Assembly (NCBI GenBank): GCA_000296795.1
Contig: BAFH01000003.1
Coordinates: 992,401-1,056,400, forward strand
Length of the DNA: 64,000 nt
Direction: 5' to 3'
From: Candidatus Jettenia caeni
GTDB taxonomy: Bacteria > Planctomycetota > Brocadiia > Brocadiales > Brocadiaceae
The translations under genes and the position numbers were made by a program. The stretch's first letter is position 1; the number at the start of each line of letters is the position of its first letter. Under the pieces are notes generated by a model. The model saw only the letters and a program-made list of their open reading frames with translations, made no database searches and had not been told where the DNA came from. Below, piece by piece: positions 55,013 through 64,000 of this stretch.

Positions 55013-56275
55013 CTATGAATATCCGAGAGATAACAAGAGAAGTCCGGTACCAATGGGCATGAATAGATTATCTAACGACTTTAGCGGTAATGATTCTATC
55101 ATACTTGAAATGAGCGCTATAAATAAAGCTACCGGAATTGGTAAATAGATATATCCACACAAAAAAGCCACAATCATAGCTGCGAAAGTGCCCTCAAGAC
55201 TCTTCTTTTTGTTGTAAGGGATACGATGGACACCCAGACTCCTGCCAACTATGGTAGCAGCGGTATCGGCAAATGCTACAATCCATATAGCAATATTTGC
55301 AATCATAGCGGGAAAGAAATGTAAAGATAAAACCGCTCCCAGAATCAAAGTCACTGGTCCAAAAGCAAAATCTCGTTCTTCTACTTTACGAACACTGGAT
55401 CTTGTTATTCTTCCCAAAAGTGGAAATGAGTACCCATTGATCCTTAGACATTCAGAAATCACATAAGCGCCTAACAAAGCAAGGAGTGTCATTTGGGTTG
55501 TATAGTAAATGAAATTGGAGAATATTGGCACGCATGCGATGAGGATATGGAGAAATTTTCTTCGAATTTCCTGATACCACGAATGAATAAATTGTTTCCG
55601 CATACCTGCAGACAGAGTTCCATAGGTATCTGCATCTGCTATATTCAAAATATCCAGAACCTCGGCAAGGTTTCTACTATCAATTAAGTAATTTGCCTTT
55701 TGCCGCACGGTGTAGTGGGCATTAACACCAATATTGATACTGGCTTTATTCATAATATTAAGATTATTACGGTCATCCACAAGAACAATAGTATTCTGCC
55801 ATGTAAGGTTATTTTTGATTAATAACTCTTCAATGAGTTCTTTTTTACCGTGAGGTTGGGAAAGACGTCCAAATACATCGCCTGTTAATCGCCTGTTCTG
55901 TATACCGATTTCCACGCCGTATCCGTTATCTGCCGATAATCTTGTTGCAAGGTCTTTTACAAATAAATCAGGCACTCCACTGCTAACAAGAATTACATAA
56001 TAGCCATGGCTGCGCAGCGTCTCAATCGTCTCTTGTGCATATTTTATTATCGTAATATTTTTGTAAACTGTTTGTGCAGATTCGAGGTCAATTCCTTTAA
56101 AACGCTCATATACCTTTTTGAGCAATTCCTGGATAGAGATTTTATTCATATTAAAGAGAAAACACAGGAGAACCGTCCGTATGTATACAAATATTCCTAC
56201 ATAACGCGCTAAGTGCAATAAAAATTGCCCTCTAAATAGCACACCGTCTACATCCATTACAATAATTTTTTTCAT
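55013..56275 (-). CDS. HAD phosphatase fused to a polyprenol/diacylglycerol-kinase-like membrane domain
   Basis: 420 aa. Residues 1-205: HAD fold with MDVDGVLF (motif I), VILVSSG (motif II) and VLVDDRNN (motif IV). Residues 230-420: about seven helices with RKFLHILIACVP, RKVEERDFAFGP, ADTAATIVGRSLG and KKSLEGTFAAM, the pattern of SEC59/phytol kinase/CTP-dependent lipid kinases. A phosphatase and a kinase of lipid phosphates in one chain suggests interconversion of a prenyl or lipid alcohol and its phosphate. Substrate not known. Confidence 0.8.
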   Translation of the reverse strand: MKKIIVMDVDGVLFRGQFLLHLARYVGIFVYIRTVLLCFLFNMNKISIQELLKKVYERFKGIDLESAQTVYKNITIIKYAQETIETLRSHGYYVILVSSGVPDLFVKDLATRLSADNGYGVEIGIQNRRLTGDVFGRLSQPHGKKELIEELLIKNNLTWQNTIVLVDDRNNLNIMNKASINIGVNAHYTVRQKANYLIDSRNLAEVLDILNIADADTYGTLSAGMRKQFIHSWYQEIRRKFLHILIACVPIFSNFIYYTTQMTLLALLGAYVISECLRINGYSFPLLGRITRSSVRKVEERDFAFGPVTLILGAVLSLHFFPAMIANIAIWIVAFADTAATIVGRSLGVHRIPYNKKKSLEGTFAAMIVAFLCGYIYLPIPVALFIALISSMIESLPLKSLDNLFMPIGTGLLLLSLGYS

Positions 56276-56295
56276 AAGTATATGTTCGTGGAAGA

Positions 56296-56538
56296 TTAAA
56301 ATAGTACCAATGCCATCCGTTTAACAACGCCTAAGGCAATAAATACAATTACCGGGGAGAAATCTATACCTCTGATGGGTGGGATGAGTTTTCGTACGGG
56401 ATTCAATACGGGATCTGTGATTTTATAAAGAAATTGTATTGCCTGATTATAGGGGTTATGAGGCACCCACGATAATACAATTCTGATGAGTAATGCGATC
56501 TCATAAAGACTGATGAGTTTACCCAGAAAAACTCCCAT
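56296..56538 (-). CDS. YggT-family membrane protein
   Basis: 80 aa with two helices and NPYNQAIQFLYKITDPVLNP followed by RKLIPP, the YggT pattern. Family linked to cell shape and osmotic or division functions. It lies 20 bp upstream of the HAD-kinase gene on the same strand. Confidence 0.9.
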   Translation of the reverse strand: MGVFLGKLISLYEIALLIRIVLSWVPHNPYNQAIQFLYKITDPVLNPVRKLIPPIRGIDFSPVIVFIALGVVKRMALVLF

Positions 56539-56784
56539 ATGAATACTCCTTTTTTAAACATATAAGCCGATATTTTAATGATTTAGAATACTGAAAATGA
56601 AAAAAATTTTAACACACCTTATACAAGAGAGCAACAAAAAATAAAATCTAAGGTTTTCACGTACCTCCCTGTACAAAGCTTTATTATTTTTGACGAGAAT
56701 GTATGCTTACTTGAAATATACTATGCTGCATGGTAAAATTTTTGTAATTATTTACTTTAGATAAATTCCTTAAGGTCTGATAAA

Positions 56785-57363
56785 TTGAAGATTCATGGTA
56801 ACCCTCTTGGTATTAAAGCGACTACACAAATTATACTAGACGAAATCTATTCTGTATTGGAAAAGATCGATGAGAAGGCATATGAGCAGTTTGTTTTATC
56901 TATTCTTACTGCAAAAAGTATATTTGTTACAGGGCAAGGACGTTCAGGGCTGGTATCACGCACCTTTGCTATGAGACTTACCCATATTGGATTGCATGCT
57001 TATTGCGTTGGCGATGCTACAACACCCAATATCGATAAAGGAGATCTATTGATAGCCTGCAGCGGTTCTGGTAATACCCATATCACCGGTTATATTGCCG
57101 GATTGGCTAAGAAATCACATTCTACCATCATCGCTGTGACTTCCTGCAAAGACTCTTCACTTGCAAGGCAAGCGGATGTTATTATTGAATTACCGGTACA
57201 GGAAGTGAGCACCAATTATAAGAATAATGGATCTATTCAATTCCGGAGTACACTTTTTGAGCAGGCATGCCTTGTGTATTTAGATGGGGTTATTCTTTCT
57301 CTTCTTACCAGGCTGAACAGCTCTGAGAATGATATGCACAGGCGGCACTCCAACCTCGAGTAA
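56785..57363 (+). CDS. hxlB: 6-phospho-3-hexuloisomerase (SIS domain)
   Basis: 192 aa from TTG 56785 (AAGG nine bases upstream). SIS fold with GQGRSGLVSRTFAMRL, HIGLHAYCVGDATTP and LLIACSGSGNT. It should turn 3-hexulose-6-phosphate into fructose-6-phosphate in the ribulose-monophosphate route for formaldehyde fixation or pentose making. No hxlA is present in the window. Transcribed against its neighbours. Confidence 0.88.
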   Translation: MKIHGNPLGIKATTQIILDEIYSVLEKIDEKAYEQFVLSILTAKSIFVTGQGRSGLVSRTFAMRLTHIGLHAYCVGDATTPNIDKGDLLIACSGSGNTHITGYIAGLAKKSHSTIIAVTSCKDSSLARQADVIIELPVQEVSTNYKNNGSIQFRSTLFEQACLVYLDGVILSLLTRLNSSENDMHRRHSNLE

Positions 57364-57395
57364 ACCTTATTTTATAAGTTTGCCCTATAAGCACA

Positions 57396-60095
57396 TCAAC
57401 GTATAACTAACTGCCTGCATTTATTATACATGCATTTTACAAACCTTTGAATGATTATCATAGTTATTTTTATAAAGAGTGTTACGCTTATACTATCCAG
57501 GAGTATCTCACGATACATTTTCTTACCCGATATACTATCGAATAATGCTTTTTTGCAGGATGGGTGGTTTTTTGCGATTTGAATAATAGGAGCGAGAAAA
57601 CCGTAATAGGTTCCCCATATGACAAATTTCCTCGCCGCTTTTGCATACGGTATATCCCTCATGATTTCCTGAAAGTTGTCAGCATAGGTTTGAAACGCTT
57701 CTTTCGATATGCCCGCGTATATCATCGTTTCAGCAGCCGCAATTCCCATTAAGCAGGCGGCGTTGACTCCTTTGCCTTTAAATGGACGAATAAGGCCGGC
57801 TGCATCACCAATAGTAACATATCTGTTGCCGAAGAGGTTTTTGGCGGGTTTTATGGGAAAGCAACCACGATGGTAATCGAGTTTATCCAAAAATTCTCTG
57901 AAATTTTGAGGAAGTACCCCTAAAACATCGGGTAATCGAAGGAATTCATCCATAGACCTGGAAGAGATCTTTGCGCCAGCAATATTTATCGTATAGTGAT
58001 CATCCTTGGGGGTAATTGCACCAAATTCTATATCTTTACGTGATGGCAAAAAGGCATGGATGTACCCATCTGTATCCTCCAGATCATGGTGTTTCCCTTT
58101 GGGATGGAATTTGGTTAGTATCGTTAAGAGAAATTTTGGTGATTTATATGGCGTTTCACTTTCAAATATGCGGTTTGTACCCTCCTCAAGTCCAAATGCG
58201 CCGACGATAACATCGGCCAAAACATGCTTTATCTCACTGTATACAATAACCTTATGCTGACCGATCTCCACATTGGTAGCTTTACCCCGAATAATCGTTA
58301 CGCCGGCCTCTTTAGCCTTTTGTAAGAGATAAGCATCGAATTGAATCCTCCGCAAAGTATAAGAGACTTCTCCTTCACCATCAAGCTTGATAACCTGTCC
58401 ATCGGTATGAAGGTAATAACCCGTCACCTTTCTTTTAACCAGATGCCAGGGAAAGGGAATCTCTAGTTTTTCTTCAATGATACGTTCTATAGGTTGAGAA
58501 AGGACACCAGCGCACTCGTTATGTTCAATGCCACCCTCAAAATCCTTTAGCTCATACAGGATAACCTCCAGATTAATATTTCGTTTTTTTGCGAGGTTCT
58601 TTAGGGTGATGGCGCAACTCGTGCCAGCAGGTCCGCCACCAATAATAACAACTGTTTGATTATTCTTTAACGGTCCTAGTTCCGATTCTTTCTGAGCTTT
58701 TTGTGTTTTATCATAGTTAAGATATATGCAGTTCTTTAAGGAAGCGTATACTTGTTTTATAGCGGCAGAAAGGATATAGGGAAACATGATGGCATGCAGG
58801 CGCAGGTTAATGGCTTTGAAGAAAATCTCCTTATAACTGGTATTGCCCGTAACCATATTCCATAAGATGGTATTAATTTGGATAGATTCCCACGCATTCT
58901 TATATTTATCAAGATGATCAATTTGCGCATTTACGAGTTGCTTGCTAGAGGTAGTGTAATCGTGGATGCTAAACATGAGATTACCAAAAAAATTATCCTG
59001 CGCCAAAAGTCTTAATGCGGGTTTGTAATATCCCGTTTTGAAATCTTTTTCGGAGATACCATATTTGAAAATGGTATTTGATGCTAACCTTGCTGTATCA
59101 AAGGCAGATCCGATGCCATTTTTATAGGTACGTGTAATGCTGGCGTCTCCTATAATAATAAGTCTGTTGGTATACGGATGGGGAGCATGAGAGACAGGTA
59201 TTTTCGGAAAACAGATACAGAGACTTTTGGGCAACGACCATCCTTCTGGTAAAAGGCTGGATACTTTTGGATGCTCCAGGAATTCCATTAAATGTGCCTT
59301 TGTTATATCTTCTTTGCCAATAAGTGAAATGGTAACATAGTCTCCTTTCGGGATAAGAGCGGCAAATTTTATAGGTTTAATTCCTAAAGCAAACACATAA
59401 ATGGTATTCCGAAAATTCTTTTGGATAAAAGAGCGCCCTAAGTGAAGCTCGGTATTGCAAGTTCTTACAGATTGTGGTTCCCGATACCCAAATTCCTTAC
59501 CTACAATCCTCTTGATAAGGGATGTATTAAGACCAAATGCGCCTACAACAAGATGCGCAGTCATCTTTTTTCTTACACCTGCTTCACAGTAAACGATATT
59601 GATTAAGTCTTGTGGGTTTTTGGGCAATTCTATCTCTTCTACAATAGCAGGAATGACCTTTGCTCCTTGAGATGCTACCTGTTTCAGGAGAAAATCATCA
59701 AAACTGATATTGGTAGTTACGTTGGAGAACCGGGGACCGTTCCCACGGAAAATCGTTACAATCTTTGGTTTATGCCCCGGAATTGGATGATACAGTGGAA
59801 TACCGCGTCCTTGTGTCTGAAAATAGTAGCCGTCTATTTCCTGTTGAACGCGCTCTTTTGGCAATACAATTCCCTCAGATTCCATCCTTTCGATAAGGGT
59901 TTCGGATAAGACTCCGGCACACATGTTACATCCGACCGGGCCCTTTTGAATAAAATCCCTTCCATCAAAGATGGTTAAAGTGACCTTATATCCATATTCT
60001 TTTGCAAGCTTTAACGCAAAATGAGTGAAGAAACTCCCTGCCGGCCCACCGCCTATGACCACAATGCTTGAAGTATCTTTTAAAGAAAGTTTCAT
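57396..60095 (-). CDS. Tandem double geranylgeranyl-reductase-family flavoprotein
   Basis: 899 aa made of two homologous halves. Half 1 (about 1-460): dinucleotide motif VIGGGPAGS (13-21), GCNMCAGVLS near 57-66, and GDASITRTYKNGIGSA. Half 2 (about 475-880): VIIGGGPAGT near 482, HNECAGVLS, and GDAAGLIRPFKGKGVNAA. A hydrophobic end (LFIKITMIIIQRFV) may attach it to the membrane. Family members saturate prenyl chains of lipids and quinones with FAD. Half 1 has a less regular second FAD motif (no Pro), so it may be structural. Substrate unknown. Confidence 0.85.
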   Translation of the reverse strand: MKLSLKDTSSIVVIGGGPAGSFFTHFALKLAKEYGYKVTLTIFDGRDFIQKGPVGCNMCAGVLSETLIERMESEGIVLPKERVQQEIDGYYFQTQGRGIPLYHPIPGHKPKIVTIFRGNGPRFSNVTTNISFDDFLLKQVASQGAKVIPAIVEEIELPKNPQDLINIVYCEAGVRKKMTAHLVVGAFGLNTSLIKRIVGKEFGYREPQSVRTCNTELHLGRSFIQKNFRNTIYVFALGIKPIKFAALIPKGDYVTISLIGKEDITKAHLMEFLEHPKVSSLLPEGWSLPKSLCICFPKIPVSHAPHPYTNRLIIIGDASITRTYKNGIGSAFDTARLASNTIFKYGISEKDFKTGYYKPALRLLAQDNFFGNLMFSIHDYTTSSKQLVNAQIDHLDKYKNAWESIQINTILWNMVTGNTSYKEIFFKAINLRLHAIMFPYILSAAIKQVYASLKNCIYLNYDKTQKAQKESELGPLKNNQTVVIIGGGPAGTSCAITLKNLAKKRNINLEVILYELKDFEGGIEHNECAGVLSQPIERIIEEKLEIPFPWHLVKRKVTGYYLHTDGQVIKLDGEGEVSYTLRRIQFDAYLLQKAKEAGVTIIRGKATNVEIGQHKVIVYSEIKHVLADVIVGAFGLEEGTNRIFESETPYKSPKFLLTILTKFHPKGKHHDLEDTDGYIHAFLPSRKDIEFGAITPKDDHYTINIAGAKISSRSMDEFLRLPDVLGVLPQNFREFLDKLDYHRGCFPIKPAKNLFGNRYVTIGDAAGLIRPFKGKGVNAACLMGIAAAETMIYAGISKEAFQTYADNFQEIMRDIPYAKAARKFVIWGTYYGFLAPIIQIAKNHPSCKKALFDSISGKKMYREILLDSISVTLFIKITMIIIQRFVKCMYNKCRQLVIR

Positions 60096-60145
60096 GTATA
60101 TATTTACGTGTATATTTGTTAATAGTACTATTCAGAAAGGCGTAT

Positions 60146-60355
60146 TCACATCGGTTTTTCACGCTCTTCTAAATATTTTTTAATTGCTAATTGTGCGATA
60201 GCAAACTCCTCGATTTTTCTTACCCTATGCAATACATGATGCCATTCTTCTGTGGAGCCATGAGGACCGTCTTCTTTGATCTTTTTTTCCAGTTTTTTTA
60301 AATCCATTTCCAATAAATCAAGCCTGCTTTTAAGGTCTTTCATTGTGTTCTCCAT
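60146..60355 (-). CDS. Small coiled-coil protein
   Basis: 69 aa, fully helical: RLDLLEMDLKKLEKKIKEDGP, then HHVLHRVRKIEEFAIAQLAIKKYL. A heptad pattern in the first 25 residues. Start ATG 60355 with GGAGAAC-like sequence nearby. No family recognised; may be co-transcribed with the reductase downstream. Confidence 0.6.
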   Translation of the reverse strand: MENTMKDLKSRLDLLEMDLKKLEKKIKEDGPHGSTEEWHHVLHRVRKIEEFAIAQLAIKKYLEEREKPM

Positions 60356-60389
60356 TTTTATATCTTTTGGTTCTTTGGTGGTAAAAGTA

Positions 60390-61130
60390 TTATTTTTTTA
60401 TAGGTTTATCGTAGGTATGATACAGAGAAAATTCATCTTTTGCTTTATCCGTCCAACCTTTTGCCGTATAAGCAATGCCGAGCTTCTGATGAATTTCCTT
60501 ATCTTTTGGCTTATAGGCCAGGGCCTTAGTAAATTCATTGATTGCATCATCAATCAGTCCATTGGAAAAGTAAGAAAATCCAAGGTTGTAATGAATGTAT
60601 GTCCGTTGTTTTGTCTTATTTTCAGGGATAAGTTCCAAAGATTTTTGATATTCTGCAATAGCTTCTCTATGTAATCCCTTACATCGATAAGCGTAGCCTA
60701 GATTATAGTGGGCCTCTGCTGAATTTGGGTTTTGAATAATGGCTGTTTGAAAGGCGCTGATAGCTTCATCTCGCATACCCATATCCCGGTATAAAAGCCC
60801 TTGATAGTAATAAACATCAGGGTAATTTTTATCCCGTTCCAATAGTTTGTTATATGCCGTCAGGGCATCTCCATAGTTACCCTGATTTCCGGCATCAAGC
60901 GCAAAATTGAATAAATCATTGTTTTCCATGGATTCCAGTTTATTATCGACCTCTTTTCTATCAAGGGGGGAGGTGTCTAAACCGGATGCCCCCTGTTTCA
61001 AGGTATCATCGTTCATGCTGCTATTGGGTTTATAAACAATTCCTACCTTGGTATGCGGGGTATCATTTTTGCTGCAACTAAGGGTAAAAATTACAAGAAG
61101 ATGTAAGAGGGTTATGATACAGCTTTTCAT
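60390..61130 (-). CDS. TPR lipoprotein
   Basis: 246 aa. Lipobox LSCS (Cys19), a linker to about residue 70, then four to five TPR units (YYQGLLYRDMGMRDEAISAF; HYNLGYAYRCKGLHREAIAE; LGFSYFSNGLIDDAINEF; LGIAYTAKGWTDKAKDEF). A lipid-anchored scaffold for protein contacts. Similar in kind to the lipoprotein at 51891. Confidence 0.85.
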   Translation of the reverse strand: MKSCIITLLHLLVIFTLSCSKNDTPHTKVGIVYKPNSSMNDDTLKQGASGLDTSPLDRKEVDNKLESMENNDLFNFALDAGNQGNYGDALTAYNKLLERDKNYPDVYYYQGLLYRDMGMRDEAISAFQTAIIQNPNSAEAHYNLGYAYRCKGLHREAIAEYQKSLELIPENKTKQRTYIHYNLGFSYFSNGLIDDAINEFTKALAYKPKDKEIHQKLGIAYTAKGWTDKAKDEFSLYHTYDKPIKK

Positions 61131-61227
61131 GGTAAAACCTTTCTAAAAAGAATTATCATACGTTTCCATATATTTCGATAGAATATCAGATTAAAGGGTC
61201 TGTAGAGAATTTACAAAAGCGAAGAAA

Positions 61228-62514
61228 TTATGTAAGCATCGTAATGGTATGTTTCTTGTTCGACAAACTATAAGCGCCCACAACGATAAAATTGCGCTTT
61301 TCAGGTACAAAAATTTCAGAAATAACTTTGCGCACATCTTCTAATCGAATATCATGAATTTTCTGGGTTTGTTTTTCGGGTGTATCAGGTATTTCTGGAG
61401 TAATTAACAGTTCTTCAATGCCAAACCAGTTAGCCATCGCGAGCGGACTATCCATAATAAGCTGCATCTGACTGAACACCCGCTCCTCTGTCCTTTTGAG
61501 TTCCTGCTCGGTTATTCCCTCACAAGAAAGTTTGTGGACTTCATTCATGACGGCCTGTGCTGTTTTCTCAAAATTTTCCTTTTTTGTAGATGTGTAGATA
61601 TCAATAGACCCTACATCAGAGAACATCGTAGGGTAGCAGGCTATTTCGTAAACGAGGCCTAATCTCTCACGGAGATTGATTGATAATCTTGAACTAATGC
61701 CTCCTCCCAGAACATCTGCAATGAGAAGCATGATAATGACATTTTTGTGCTTATACGGGTACGCCTTATGACAAAGTTTAAAACTGGTGGTTTGAGAAGG
61801 AGATTTTTTAAATAAATATTTCGGCTTTGTTTGCTTGGTTCTGAGAGGTGGTTTTTGTCCGGTAAACTTACCTTGTAGATTCCCGTACACTCCATATATG
61901 TAATGGACGACTTGTTCTTTCTTGAAGTTCCCACTGATACAGAGAACCATATTATCTGGAACAAAGAATTGCTTATAGTATGCTGTTAGGTCTTCGGCGG
62001 TTAAGGATGCGATGGTTTTTTCATCTCCGAATAAAGGTATCTCTGTTGAACCATTCTTCCACATGAGACAATAGGACATATCGTCAATGCATACATAATC
62101 TCCTTTTACATCTACAAATTGTTTCATTTCTTCGCGGAGGATGCATTTTTCTATCTCGATATCTTCCGGTTTAAAATTTCCTCCCAGGATAATGTCGCCT
62201 AATATCTGTAATCCCTGTTCGATGTGTTTGTTATGTACCTGAATAGTTACGGCAGAATACTCCGGAGATGTGTAAGCATCATTTTCTCCACCGATACTAT
62301 CAATAGCTTGAAGCAACTCGAAAGAATTTTTAAAACGTCTCGTTCCCCGGAAAAGCATATGTTCAAGGAAATGCGAGATACCCGTCTTCTTTTCTTCCTC
62401 ATATCGGGACCCTACGCTGATATAGGCAGACATAACCACGGAGTGGATATAAGGCATCTCTATATAAATTACACGTAGTCCGTTTGGTAAAATCTCTTTA
62501 CTATATATATACAT
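61228..62514 (-). CDS. M16-family zinc peptidase (processing-peptidase type)
   Basis: 428 aa. Inverted zinc motif HFLEH (48-52) with catalytic Glu51, a distal Glu in CILREEMKQF, and the C-terminal M16 half with LVYEIACYPTMFSD. No signal peptide, so cytosolic. Similar to bacterial homologues of mitochondrial processing peptidase (YmxG/PqqL-like). Stand-alone gene. Confidence 0.93.
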   Translation of the reverse strand: MYIYSKEILPNGLRVIYIEMPYIHSVVMSAYISVGSRYEEEKKTGISHFLEHMLFRGTRRFKNSFELLQAIDSIGGENDAYTSPEYSAVTIQVHNKHIEQGLQILGDIILGGNFKPEDIEIEKCILREEMKQFVDVKGDYVCIDDMSYCLMWKNGSTEIPLFGDEKTIASLTAEDLTAYYKQFFVPDNMVLCISGNFKKEQVVHYIYGVYGNLQGKFTGQKPPLRTKQTKPKYLFKKSPSQTTSFKLCHKAYPYKHKNVIIMLLIADVLGGGISSRLSINLRERLGLVYEIACYPTMFSDVGSIDIYTSTKKENFEKTAQAVMNEVHKLSCEGITEQELKRTEERVFSQMQLIMDSPLAMANWFGIEELLITPEIPDTPEKQTQKIHDIRLEDVRKVISEIFVPEKRNFIVVGAYSLSNKKHTITMLT

Positions 62515-62701
62515 TATGTAAATTATGCCTCAATGTGTAGCTTGCATCTATCTCCCGGAGGAGCACATATAAATCCAAAATTCACGTGTTGTATCCTGGA
62601 TAAATATAAATAGTAAGATCTTAAATCGAACGTAAGTTCCTCCCAATCAAATTGCCCGGTATTTAAAATTTTACGTATTGGATTTTATTGTAATTTCACT
62701 G

Positions 62702-63328
62702 CTAAGAGTTTAGTATCTTTACCTTTCTGCCCTCTATCCGTAATCGTCCTGCAGCAAACAGGCGTATTGCTTCGGGATATGCCATACATTCTTCTCCGAA
62801 TACCCGGGCAGCAAGAGTATCAGGCGTATCTTCAAAAAATACAGGAACAGCCCTTTGGATGATAATAGGTCCGGTATCGTAAGTATTATCAGCAAAGTGT
62901 ACGGTGCATCCGGAAATTTTTACTCCATAGTCAATGGCGGCCTTATGAACCTTATGACCATAATACTGTCGACCGCAAAAGGCGGGGATGAGGCCGGGAT
63001 GAATATTCATAACCTTTCCCTGGTATTTCTCAGGAATCTTATAGAGATGGATAAAACCTGCAAGGGTAATTAAATCAATAGCATACTTATCTAATTCCGT
63101 ACTGAGAGCATTACTAAAAGAATCAACATCTTTATAATTTACATAAGGAATGACTGCTGTAGGGATATTATATCTTTTCGCACGGTCTAAACCCGCAACA
63201 TCCGGCTTACTGCTTATTACAACCTCAATGTGGGCATTAAGTTTTTCTGTTTTTATCTGGTCTATAAAATTCTGAAGAGTGTTACCACTACCAGAAATTA
63301 GCACCCCTAAATTGATTTTTTTGTTCAT
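62702..63328 (-). CDS. purN: Phosphoribosylglycinamide formyltransferase
   Basis: 208 aa. GVLISGSGNTLQNF binds the phosphoribosyl part; the catalytic Asn-His-Asp triad is in MNIHPGLIPAF, GCTVHFAD and YDTGPI. Transfers a formyl group from 10-formyl-THF to GAR in purine synthesis. ATG 63328. Confidence 0.95.
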   Translation of the reverse strand: MNKKINLGVLISGSGNTLQNFIDQIKTEKLNAHIEVVISSKPDVAGLDRAKRYNIPTAVIPYVNYKDVDSFSNALSTELDKYAIDLITLAGFIHLYKIPEKYQGKVMNIHPGLIPAFCGRQYYGHKVHKAAIDYGVKISGCTVHFADNTYDTGPIIIQRAVPVFFEDTPDTLAARVFGEECMAYPEAIRLFAAGRLRIEGRKVKILNS

Positions 63329-63465
63329 AGAAAAGGCAAATGAAAATTTATGAAATATATTGACAAAAAAATTAATGTTTGCTAAGATGGCGATCTTTGT
63401 GGTACTAGAAGTATCTTCTGGACTTAGAACTCTACTTACATAAATAATAAGAATAAAAATTCTCT

Positions 63466-64000
63466 ATGTCAAAAAGAATTACCGAAAAATCAGAAAAGAC
63501 ATTTGCTGAAGCGCAAAAATTTATACCCGGAGGAGTTAATAGCCCTGTTAGGGCATTTGGTGCAGTAGGAGGAACTCCTCTATTTATAAAATCCGGAACA
63601 GGTTGTTATCTGAATGATATTGATGGCAATGCTTACGTGGACTATATAGGCTCATGGGGGCCACTCATATTGGGGCATGCCGATCCCAGGATTGTAAAAA
63701 GGATTCATGCGGCAGTTTCCAATGGAACCAGTTACGGAGCCCCAACCGAGCAAGAGGTAAGGTTAGCGCAACTCATTAAAGAAGCTATGCCTTCTCTGGA
63801 AAAGATAAGAATGGTTAATTCTGGTACAGAAGCCACAATGAGTGCTATTCGCCTGGCGAGAGGATTTACCAAACGGGATGCGGTGATTAAATTCGATGGC
63901 TGTTACCATGGGCATGTGGATAGTTTGCTTATCCAGGCAGGTTCGGGCGCCACGACATTGGGAACGCCCACGAGTCCAGGTGTTCCTCAAGATTTTGTTA
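63466..64000 (+). CDS. hemL: Glutamate-1-semialdehyde 2,1-aminomutase, 5' part
   Basis: Runs off the right edge; the first 178 residues are seen from ATG 63466. [19 protein letters not shown], then [41 protein letters not shown] and CYHGHVD are HemL hallmarks. Converts glutamate-1-semialdehyde to 5-aminolevulinate, the haem precursor, which suits a cytochrome-rich organism. The PLP lysine lies outside the window. Confidence 0.95.
   Translation, partial: MSKRITEKSEKTFAEAQKFIPGGVNSPVRAFGAVGGTPLFIKSGTGCYLNDIDGNAYVDYIGSWGPLILGHADPRIVKRIHAAVSNGTSYGAPTEQEVRLAQLIKEAMPSLEKIRMVNSGTEATMSAIRLARGFTKRDAVIKFDGCYHGHVDSLLIQAGSGATTLGTPTSPGVPQDFV

Overview
The window reads as chromosomal DNA from an AT-rich member of the anammox Planctomycetes (Brocadiales type). 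No rRNA or other phylogenetic marker is present, so this is inferred from content: an ammonium transporter fused to a histidine kinase (the architecture described as Amt5 in Kuenenia stuttgartiensis), a small secreted c-type cytochrome, a full MoxR/Bat operon, very long PAS/GAF sensor kinases, and many intergenic palindromic repeats. No tRNA, rRNA or CRISPR array was found.

Layout. 0-4.1 kb: a frameshifted PLD-SNF2 helicase gene running off the left edge, a small zinc-ribbon protein, RNA 3'-phosphate cyclase (RtcA), a monohaem cytochrome c and the molybdenum-cofactor adapter MobB. 4.5-14.8 kb: a co-directional MoxR-Bat operon (moxR, DUF58, BatD-like/DUF4381-like protein, hypothetical, batA, batB, batC, batD, batE, 50-aa membrane protein). 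14.9-20.7 kb: decaying sensor genes, namely a multiply frameshifted Cache kinase, an IS110-family remnant and a Cache-HAMP-PAS protein with no kinase domain. 20.8-30.1 kb: DEAD-box helicase, half-size EamA protein, UMF1-type MFS transporter, RRM protein, two SlyD-like FKBPs, MtnP and PolX. 30.1-34.7 kb: sodium-bicarbonate transporter SbtA with a PII-like SbtB, a CsgG-like lipoprotein, two very small Cys-rich proteins (one of 56 aa), a receiver-only regulator and a VOC protein.

35-50.9 kb is a signalling region: GAF-PAS kinase, macrodomain hydrolase, nitroreductase, Amt-histidine kinase, a membrane PLD-like/PilZ-like protein, a 1402-aa multi-sensor kinase, a sigma-54-dependent response regulator, a PAS-HD-GYP c-di-GMP phosphodiesterase and a second copy of the zinc-ribbon gene. 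Ammonium sensing, sigma-54 control and c-di-GMP turnover are plausibly linked here, but no wiring is proven by sequence.

51-64 kb, mostly minus strand, holds envelope and housekeeping genes: secreted beta-sandwich-like protein, YbjQ-PDZ-TPR lipoprotein, PGPGW protein, U32 peptidase, RuvX, a HAD-polyprenol kinase-like fusion, YggT, HxlB, an 899-aa tandem geranylgeranyl-reductase-like flavoprotein, TPR lipoprotein, M16 peptidase, PurN and the start of HemL. The kinase-like fusion and the double reductase lie close together and may belong to one isoprenoid/lipid function. Dispersed inverted repeats (MITE/REP-like) fill many of the gaps between operons.
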